DNA of 64,000 nucleotides from Lojkania enalia (taxonomy: Eukaryota; Ascomycota; Dothideomycetes; Pleosporales): NCBI GenBank assembly GCA_010094045.1, contig ML986765.1:34146-98145 (forward strand), read 5' to 3'. Position 1 is the first letter of the stretch. The number at the start of each line of letters is the position of its first letter. A program made the translations under genes and the position numbers. The notes beneath the pieces are model-generated. The model was not told the origin of the DNA. It was given only the letters and a program-made list of their open reading frames with translations, and did no database searches. Of the stretch, positions 56,810-64,000 are shown one piece after another.

Positions 56810-58029
56810 GTTTACGGGAGAGAATAGCGATAGATGAAGGGTCTAGTTATACAAATAATATAAATCCCGCAATCGTCTGATATTCTTCAGAGCTATTCGC
56901 GCTCAACAGTAAGTCAATTCCTCTTCCTAGTACGAAAATAGAGACGACAGACAAGATGTCAGTTGGGATATTAAGGCCACTATTCCAGTTCGCCGTTCTT
57001 TTAATCTTGCTAGCGGAACCTTGACTCTTTGTCTGTGTGCACATCGCCGCATCCGGCGAACAGACCAGTTTATGCATGTTCCTGGTCAAACAAGGCCGAA
57101 AAAAGCCCAACGCTGCTGTTCGTGGGGACAATAGTCATTCTGAATAGGAAGGATCCACTCTAAGGTGTGCATGTGTCCAAGTTTGTATGGAGAGCGTGCT
57201 AGAGTTTTTCCATCGCTTTACTACATTCCAGTCGGTGATTACATTATGTAATCACATTCTGTACACATTCTTAAAAATACAGAACAAGCAAGAAAGAAAT
57301 AAAAAGGTTCACCTACTCAAACTACTACCCCTTCCCTCTGCCCCTCTCCTAGGAGGTGGTCTCATAGGAATTTGGGACTACAGTTTCTTCTTCTTGGTGG
57401 GCTAATCCTTTCCGGCTGAGAACCCTGCACTTAAACCTACCGTACCAACCCTTCGCTTCTAATCACCTACTACAACAATAATCCGACAGGTTAGCGGCTT
57501 AGGCACGGAACACTGGAGATGCTCCCCACAGACGGAAGTTACTACGCAGTTATTAGAAAAACAGATACAATAATTCAGATTTTGTGGCCGCAGAGTAGCA
57601 AGGACGATTGAATTCCTGGAATACTCGCTTGGGAAACCTTCGGGCTCTTGTTGTCCTTTCTACGCTCTTGCTACCATCATGCTTTAGAGTTACAGAGAAT
57701 TGATTGCGCAGTGTTTCTCCTCTTTCAAGCATTCTTACATGTTGGTGGTGCACGAGTGGATGAACATTTTACTACTTTGTATTTCTTATTCCCATTTCCC
57801 CCCAAAAAAATTTTCCAAGCAGATGTTCGTTATTACTACAGTAACCCCTTGATTGGATGGCCAGGCTATTTCTTTCCAAAAGTCCGCCTGAAACAACAAG
57901 TCACCTTATTCCCTTTCCATTCAAAGGTTCTCTCGCGCAGTGACGCCTTGCTAAGATAGCGAGCTAAATACTCCAACTATACTTTCCCATCCATAATTCT
58001 GAGCAATAATATCATATAACGAGCCCCAA
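56810..58029. other. Intergenic, about 1.2 kb
   Basis: No gene is supported. The right end may contain further traces of the decayed HET gene listed next, but only weak fragments are visible. Confidence 0.4.
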
Positions 58030-58905
58030 CTTTACATTAACTAGCACCCCGCAAGACCAACAAGGCGTTTGGTATGTAGAAGATCATTCTCAGTAAGGTG
58101 CCCACGCTCTCGAGGTCAGGATACCAAGTCCGGGACACATTGCCCGGTCGTCAGAAAGAAGGCGCAGACGTTGCAAATATCCACCCTTCGCCTTCATGGG
58201 TTCGAGATATATGAGGTAGCTCCCTAGCTACTGGCTGACTCCCGGGGGAAAAAAATAAGGCTCATCAAAATTTGTTGCGGGCGAGGCGGCGATGGTGAGA
58301 CGGCCGTTCTCGCATACAGTGCCCCATGTGCTTTGATTCGCAAAGCTAGTCCGGGTAGCGGTCTTGGAAAACACACACACACACTACCATTAATCCCCAT
58401 ATATCCGAATCTCAGTTTCCGCGCCGTCTTTATAACATGAAATATTCTTGGGATATTTTGGTCAAGGGATACTGGCGATATAGGACCGCAAGTTGGATTA
58501 TGTTGTCATGAGAGATCGCTTATGAGCGTAATTTAAGGTGATACAATATCCAGTTATACCCTTTGCCTCTACCAGACGCGGAGGTATTCCCTCTTCAGGG
58601 CATTCAACATAAATCTACTCGAGTAGTAATATTGGAAATCGGCTCTCATTAACGGCGGCACCTGAGAAGGATTCTTTGCACGTTTCATTATCAGCAAGAT
58701 ACGAGTTCAGCCAGCGATGTAGGAGATGATAGGCTTGCGGCGAATCCGAGGATGAAAGGGCTGGCCGGTCGATTACCTCACGGCCGGCAGCCGCTAGCCT
58801 CTCTGTCTTCTACTTAGTTTAGCGAACCTAGAAAGCCAGGTCTAGGTCGTCTGTACCTGGTGGTGCGAATAGTCTGATCTGTTCGGTAACTATTCCCTAA
58901 TGGAC
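58030..58905 (-). pseudogene. Decayed HET-domain gene
   Basis: Reading the minus strand gives, in order: RLFAPPGTDDLDLAF, stops, RLAAAGREVIDRPALSSSD, HRWLNSYLADNETCKESFSG, a stop, then IPPRLVEAKGITGYCITLNY, SLMTT, a stop, and SNLRSYIASIP. After more stops come TWGTVCENGRLTIAASPATN, FDEPYFFPPG, YLQRLRLLSDDRAMCPG and LTENDLLHTKRLVGLAGC. These match the typical HET gene order: W-x3-C-x-H-x2-C segment, RLV...YxxLSYxWG, SNLxxxxxxIP, the MGSVYxxAxLTIAASxA block and a FFxPR-like strand. The YxALSYCWG and LWIDxxCIxQD motifs are degraded or lost. It is a relic, different in sequence from the intact HET gene at 16 kb. Confidence 0.6.
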
Positions 58906-61060
58906 AGGCACGAATGCTATAAAGCTCCTAATATACCATGCACTTGCCACATCATCTGCTGAAAGGCAAGCTTGAAGGGGTTGTGATTTGGTCAGAGATA
59001 GATTGGATCATTTGTCAAGTGCTCCTCAAGTTGATGAATATCAGAACCACCTTAGTGGTTCTCTACAACGCACAAGTCCGTAGGGCTGGGGCAAAATGTG
59101 CTGACCGCCTTTCAGAATAGCATCTCTCATCGGCGTGCAAAAGTTACACCCTGCCGCGGCTGAGCTGGGGAGCTGCCTAGCGTCTCAAAGATGCACCTTG
59201 CCTCGAGGTTCTGATTTGCCATTGACTTACGCCCACTAATGTGGAACATCATGCAGTTCGCAGATCAGGGCTGGGGTGCTGATATGAATTCTTACAGGCT
59301 GAGCAAAGCGCCATGGTGGAGGGAAATTGGTGTCGCTCTCGTCAGTCCAGCAGGTTCGCGGTAGTGGAGTAGCCCTAGAGAGCCCTATGTCGGTAGTTGT
59401 CGCAAACGCTACCAGTCACAGGTCGATCCATCCAATTAATTTGCCTGTAGAATACGTGGCGTTTTATGCGAAAGGCAGCCACTGTTCGATCAGACCGGCT
59501 TTTCGACGACGGCTAAGCAGCTATCGGGCCTATGAGCTGCGAATGTCGTGATTGGTGGGATAGAAATTGAAGCGAAGAAGTCCTATTCGGCTGCCTTATA
59601 TTATCACCCCTACCTCCACGGCGTCGAGAAAAGGAACCATTACTCCGAATCCAGGGGAAGGGCATGAGCGGTGGTCATACATATGTACGATGATATGTCT
59701 GCGTGGATGGAGAAATCTGGCGGAAGATGGGAAAATGGGTCCATTGGCGGATATCATTGGCTAGCTAGTGGACGCGGGATGGCGGACGTAAGCTATTCCC
59801 ACCGCTGCGGAACGTGCCCATTATTTTCATGGAGCTGCGTGCTCGTGGCACCAGTGGACGGTGAGCGGCTGAAGTTGTCGGGTGCAATGATCCAGAAGCC
59901 GGAGACATGCGCGGCGACTTAATCCAAGGGCTATAGCAGGGCTACCCCGCCATGTTCGATTGAGTGACGGCCGAACTTTGGCCGGTGGTGGGTGGTGGGT
60001 AGACGAAGTGGTGTCTTGCTGGCTGGCCGGCCCGGCTTCTGGACGGTGGATGATGGGCGCTGCTGATGTACGCGACCAGCGGATGACGCAGAGAAGGGGC
60101 TTCGTTGCAGGGAAGAGGAGGACGATCGCTGGTAGCATGCGAGTGGCCTGCCAGAGGCCGGTGGTGGTACTGGTGTTGAGGCCGGCTCACGGGATGCATG
60201 ATGGGCGCCAAGGCATTCCATGGGCGGGCAACCTTCCAATGCATGGGCGTACGACCTTTCTAGAGTGCTTCTTGGTGGCTTCTAGATGGCAGGGTTGGGG
60301 ACTTTTGCGTGCAATTTCTGCCTGCCAGTGCCACCAGCCAGACCCGGTGATAGGTGTCATCGGCTGGCCGTCGTCAGCGTTGGTGGTGGGTCGCGGTGGG
60401 TTTGCCACCACCAGCATCACCATCCGCCCAGGGCCCTCCAGCCCACCAGCGCGGCCCACGACTCCAAAAAGCGGCGCCCATATCGCTCGACGCGGCTTTG
60501 CGAAAAAGGAGGGCCAGAAGAAACGGAGTATGTTGCAGGCGAGCGAACGGCGGCGCGCGGGAAGCGGTGGTATCCAGCCTCCAAGCCGCCAAACGCCAAA
60601 CGCCCAAACCCTCTCCAGAATCTTCAGCCGGCGCCACCGTTAGAGCGCCTGGGCCAGTCGCGGTCCATTCACGGCGCGATCCCGGGCCGGGAGCTGCCAG
60701 TTTGGGAACCTAGTCCGGATGGCGTTGGGCCCACAGCCATCCACAGATGCGGAATCTCGCCCACTGCCTTGGTGGCCTTGGCTCTCAACCGCTCGCTGCG
60801 TCCTGGGGTGGTCCTGGGCCCACTGCTCGCTCGCACCACTGCTAACCGACGGCTCATACCTTGCCCAGCGCCTTATTACCATCCCAGGCCCGCCTCTGCC
60901 GTCCTGATCCTTCGAGTGCTGCTTAGAAAGCCTGTTGTCGAGAGCACTACCACACCACACCACGCCCACTCTCTACGTCCATCACCTCTCCCGCGACCCG
61001 TCCAGAGTAGTGAGCACCGCTGTGCTCTCTCCCACTCTCCCCCGCTCTCTCTCTCTGGCC
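58906..61060. other. Intergenic, about 2.1 kb, upstream of the 61-kb gene
   Basis: 59.9-61.0 kb is GC-rich and has long overlapping frames on both strands in several phases; these reflect low stop density rather than genes. A CT-rich leader ends at the ATG at 61061. Confidence 0.45.
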
Positions 61061-61747
61061 ATGGATGAGATATTTGGCGACTTCTCGTTCGAGGCCGCCG
61101 CACGGCAGCCGCCATCCGTCTACGAGGCCGAGCGGGCGGCCATGAATGTCTCGCCTACCACCACCACCGCCCTCGCCCTGTCCCCTCTACCAGCACGACT
61201 CCCCACACCACCGCCCTGCTCAATAGGCGAACTCGCACACCGATTCAATCAGCATAGCCTACGTGTCGAGGTAGACCCGGCCTATTGTCGACCGGCATAT
61301 TTCTACGAGCCTCTCACGCCGCCAAGCGACGAACTTGCTTTTCACACGAGCTTCCCGGAGCCCACCCATCAGCCGTCCTACACAGCCCTGTCCCCCGCAG
61401 AGTTGCGAATGCGACGGCAAGCAAGCACGCGTATGCAGTGCAGCCAGACGCACATCAAAGACATCTCCGAGCTTGTGCGTAAAATGATCGAGGAAGGCGA
61501 CCAATGCCAAACCTGCGGCCCCAAGTCACGGACATCATATAGCTTGTCTGCTTCGTCGAGCTCGTCGGACGTAGACGAGGACGAGGGTGTCGACATGGAC
61601 TACGATCCTCCAGCGGTTCGAGAGTCGCCGCTGTACGGTCTTAAATTCCGGAGGTCTGGCGACCGCCTCGTTGGGCATGCCGCAGTATCGAAGAGCGTGA
61701 GGATGCGGAAGAAGTCAAAAGTAATGAAGAAGTCGTCGACAAGATAA
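61061..61747 (+). CDS. Uncharacterised 228-residue disordered protein
   Basis: Intronless frame starting at the first ATG after a pyrimidine-rich leader. MDEIFGDFSFEAAARQPPSV is followed by Pro/Thr-rich low-complexity sequence, then RRQASTRMQCSQTHIKDISE and LVRKMIEEGDQCQTCG, a short helix with a CxxC that could bind metal. A long Ser/Asp/Glu-rich segment and a basic tail (RMRKKSKVMKKSSTR) follow. The acidic start, CxxC and basic end suggest a nuclear regulatory protein, but I recognise no family. I favour a real gene because the start context and codon use look normal. Confidence 0.6.
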   Translation: MDEIFGDFSFEAAARQPPSVYEAERAAMNVSPTTTTALALSPLPARLPTPPPCSIGELAHRFNQHSLRVEVDPAYCRPAYFYEPLTPPSDELAFHTSFPEPTHQPSYTALSPAELRMRRQASTRMQCSQTHIKDISELVRKMIEEGDQCQTCGPKSRTSYSLSASSSSSDVDEDEGVDMDYDPPAVRESPLYGLKFRRSGDRLVGHAAVSKSVRMRKKSKVMKKSSTR

Positions 61748-62266
61748 TTTGTCATTAGCACTTTCATAGCATTGCGCCGGCGTATTGGGTTTTATTGGGT
61801 TTTGCGGCGTCATATACCACCGGAGATGCGGCCGCCATTGGCCTCACAAAATTGGGAACAGCTGGATGATACCTGGATTTTCATTCTTCATTGGGTTGCA
61901 TTGATTGATACCTTGCTACTGGAAAGCCTGGGATTTCCGTATTCTTAGAAAGAGCTCCCGTAGTGGTTGAGCCTGGCGTTGCATCGGGTGCGATAAGCTT
62001 CAGCGCTGTCGCAGCCATCTTTCGAAGTACTCGATTGTAAATATGAATACATTGTGCATCTCAGACGTCACTTTTTGCCCTTATCGCGACTGAACTGTGA
62101 CACAGACATGCTCGCACGCGTCGCACCTGCCTGTGGGTCCCACGTGACACATGACGAGGATTCTTGGTTCCCAAGGGCCCGGGATTCGGTAAGGTAAGCT
62201 TCCTCCGTCGGACTTTTCCCTCGACAGCAGGGAACGGCGGAGCACTCAACACCACCGCTCCTCGCC
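61748..62266. other. Intergenic between two genes on the plus strand
   Basis: About 520 bases. No frame of interest; it should hold the terminator of the upstream gene and promoter of the next. Confidence 0.5.
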
Positions 62267-63140
62267 ATGTCCGCCGCGCGCAGGGCCTCTGCCCAGCTCT
62301 TGTCGTCGCGTTCTGTCCACCTACGCATCCAGCCTCGGCCGGCCAATCTGTCGGAGAGCCGCGAGATCTTCCGCGTGCTGGAGCGATTTGGGGAGATCAG
62401 CACCTACAGATCACTCCGGGTTTGTACCCCCTGATGCTTTCCCCTGGCGACCTGCGCCCGCACGGTGAGCCCCGATCCAGGACCTGTTCGGACATAGGGC
62501 TGACGTATCCGACCTCTGCTAGTACGAGTACCACAATCCGGCGGACAACGTCGCGCTAGCCATCTACCGCGACGCCGAGTCAGCACAGCAAGCCCTGAAT
62601 GCGTCACCCATCCGGTTCGCTCTGGAAAGAGTAGCGCCCGAGGACGACGGGCACGTGGCGGGGGATCGAGCGACTGGAGATGAGGCAGCAAGCGAATCCG
62701 AAACGTCCATCCAGGACGGCGTCGATGAAATGCTCCGACCGTCCCGCCTATCTAACCGCTCACTCCCCTCCGCCTCGATCCCTCCAAAACCGCAAAATAC
62801 CCCCTCCGAAACACGCCCTGCTCCAATGCCCTTCTTTGACGCTTCGCCCCCGAAAGAAACCACCTCCAAATGGTTCCAAGTAACCGTCGACCGCTCGCGC
62901 GCCGTTCACCAGGACTTCATCGAGCGGCAGCCGTATTGGAAACACTTCAGCCCCATGAAGTCGATGGCGCAGGAGGATCTGGCGAAATCGGTCCCGCATG
63001 TGGGCTTGAGCGATGTGTCGAAGCGGCCGTTTGCGCATCATCGGACGCCGAGGAAGGTGCTGAGGGCAATGTCGAAGTATGTTGAACATCGAATGCCGAC
63101 GCTGAGGGATATGTATGAAGAGGGTGACAGAAGGACGTAG
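62267..63140 (+). CDS. Uncharacterised protein with N-terminal RRM-like fold, probably mitochondrial
   Basis: Exon 1 (62267-62419) and exon 2 (62523-63140) around a 103-nt intron (GTTTGT to GCTAG) encode 256 residues. MSAARRASAQLLSSRSVHLR is Arg/Ser-rich and lacks acidic residues, like a mitochondrial presequence. SVHLRIQPRP-SREIFRVLERFGEI-YHNPADNVALAIYRDAESAQQAL has beta-alpha-beta spacing of an RRM-like domain. Later segments WFQVTVDRSRAVHQDFIERQ, PYWKHFSPMK and VPHVGLSDVSKRP look conserved. A role in mitochondrial RNA or translation is plausible but inferred. Confidence 0.7.
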
Positions 63141-64000
63141 GGATTGCGGCTTGGGCGAATGGTTTGGGGATAGTGGGAGAGGGCGGTCTGAGGCTTGATG
63201 TGGGGAGTTGTAGTGTCGTGGCCGGAGAGGGACGTGGTGCTCTCTCTGCGAGGCTGGTGACACTGCGGGGTTAGGTGGAGAGAGTCGGTGCAAGGCACGG
63301 ACTACGAAAAACTTGCTCCCTCAAGCACTACCTTCGCCTCGCATAAGCTTTGTGTACGAGGCTTACATGCGATGCACATCGTTCCCGAGCACGGGGTCCC
63401 TGATCTTGTTTTCGGAGAATTTCTGTCGCTCACACTCGGATCTACATCTTTTTCCAGAAGTAGAAGGTGCGGATGTGCCTCATGATAGTATTTCGTAATG
63501 CGACGTCTCGCATGAATTTTGTAAGTCTGAATAATAGCGAGGACATGGGGCGGGAACGCATAACTCAGTCCGGAGGCTGAGGCAGTACGCGGAAGCAGCG
63601 AGGGATGCTGGTAGGCGGTGCTATATAGGAGTCTATCTGATTAGATGTTAATATCACCAATCGACGTTGCGAGATGTAATTGCTGATAGATAGATAAATA
63701 TGCGGACCATTGTTTATTAGGATATTCTTGGTTCAGGATATGTTTAATGGTTATTGTGGGGGCTAGAATATGGCGAGATAGGAAGAGGGAGATGAGAGAG
63801 AAGAGGAGGGAAGGAAGAAAGGCTGAGCTTGGCGATGGGAAGGGGGACCGCTTATCGTACGGAGGATGTGTGGATGAGAGGAGATGTAGAGTCTGGGAGG
63901 TGTTTGGTCGGGTTACGGGCGTTTTGGGGGGTGGGGTGAGGAGTATGTGTTTGGAGATGGGGGATACGGGACTGAAGGATGATTGGGGAGGTAAGGAATT
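63141..64000. other. 3' flank to window edge, nothing recognised
   Basis: About 860 bases; the last part is G-rich on the plus strand. It may be the pyrimidine-rich leader of a minus-strand gene, or the start of one beyond the edge. Confidence 0.4.

Noticed and set aside
59942..61068. Overlapping long frames on both strands
   Set aside because: GC-rich DNA with few stops; frames overlap in several phases and show no family motif or signal.
1..64000. Bacterial-type systems, CRISPR arrays, phage or virus genes, secondary-metabolite cluster backbone
   Set aside because: No direct-repeat arrays, no viral proteins and no PKS, NRPS or terpene synthase seen; the monooxygenase, MDR and ABM genes are tens of kilobases apart.

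Overview
The window is nuclear DNA from a filamentous ascomycete (Pezizomycotina). Genes carry short GT-AG introns (about 46-118 nt, one of about 205 nt) with CTAAC/CTGAC-like branch sites. The families are typical of moulds: a HET-domain protein, an EsdC-like protein, a hevein-type chitin-binding protein, fungal GNATs, a Pox18-type SCP2 protein and an ADIP/Msd1-type protein. A placement near Leotiomycetes is possible, but that is only an impression. I saw no rRNA, convincing tRNA, CRISPR or viral genes.

Layout. 0.3-10.3 kb is a metabolic and accessory stretch: an intronless CocE/NonD hydrolase and an intronless YfeX-like DyP peroxidase (divergent), two decayed GNAT acetyltransferases, a four-exon FAD monooxygenase and a small secreted crystallin-like protein. 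11.4-12.8 kb holds a secreted three-domain chitin-binding protein whose last ~32 residues and stop codon lie inside a ~147-bp MITE. 14.9-30.5 kb is a gene-dense core: SCP2 protein, HET protein, F-box/LRR-like protein, arrestin with a PPxY motif, an 11-exon lipase, V-ATPase subunit G and PET117 (sharing a 223-bp promoter), and a glycine-rich GPI-type surface protein. 30.5-44.2 kb is nearly gene-free: one conserved Cys-rich mini-protein, simple repeats, a second MITE and a decayed coding segment. 44.2-51.1 kb carries an EsdC-like protein, an ADIP/Msd1-family coiled-coil protein and an MDR oxidoreductase. 52-59 kb mixes a third MITE, a decayed MFS transporter, an ABM-fold protein, an unknown nuclear-looking protein and a decayed HET gene. 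61-63.2 kb has two more conserved-looking genes.

Most notable: (1) the lipase can only be read through micro-exons of 8, 10 and 2 nt, and the V-ATPase G gene through a 9-nt micro-exon; (2) the MITE forming the C-terminus of the chitin-binding protein has both internal stop codons of its sister copies turned into sense codons; (3) four decayed genes lie in apparently empty DNA. I did not find a coherent new multi-gene system. All splice models come from reading frames and family motifs by eye; no search or transcript data were available.
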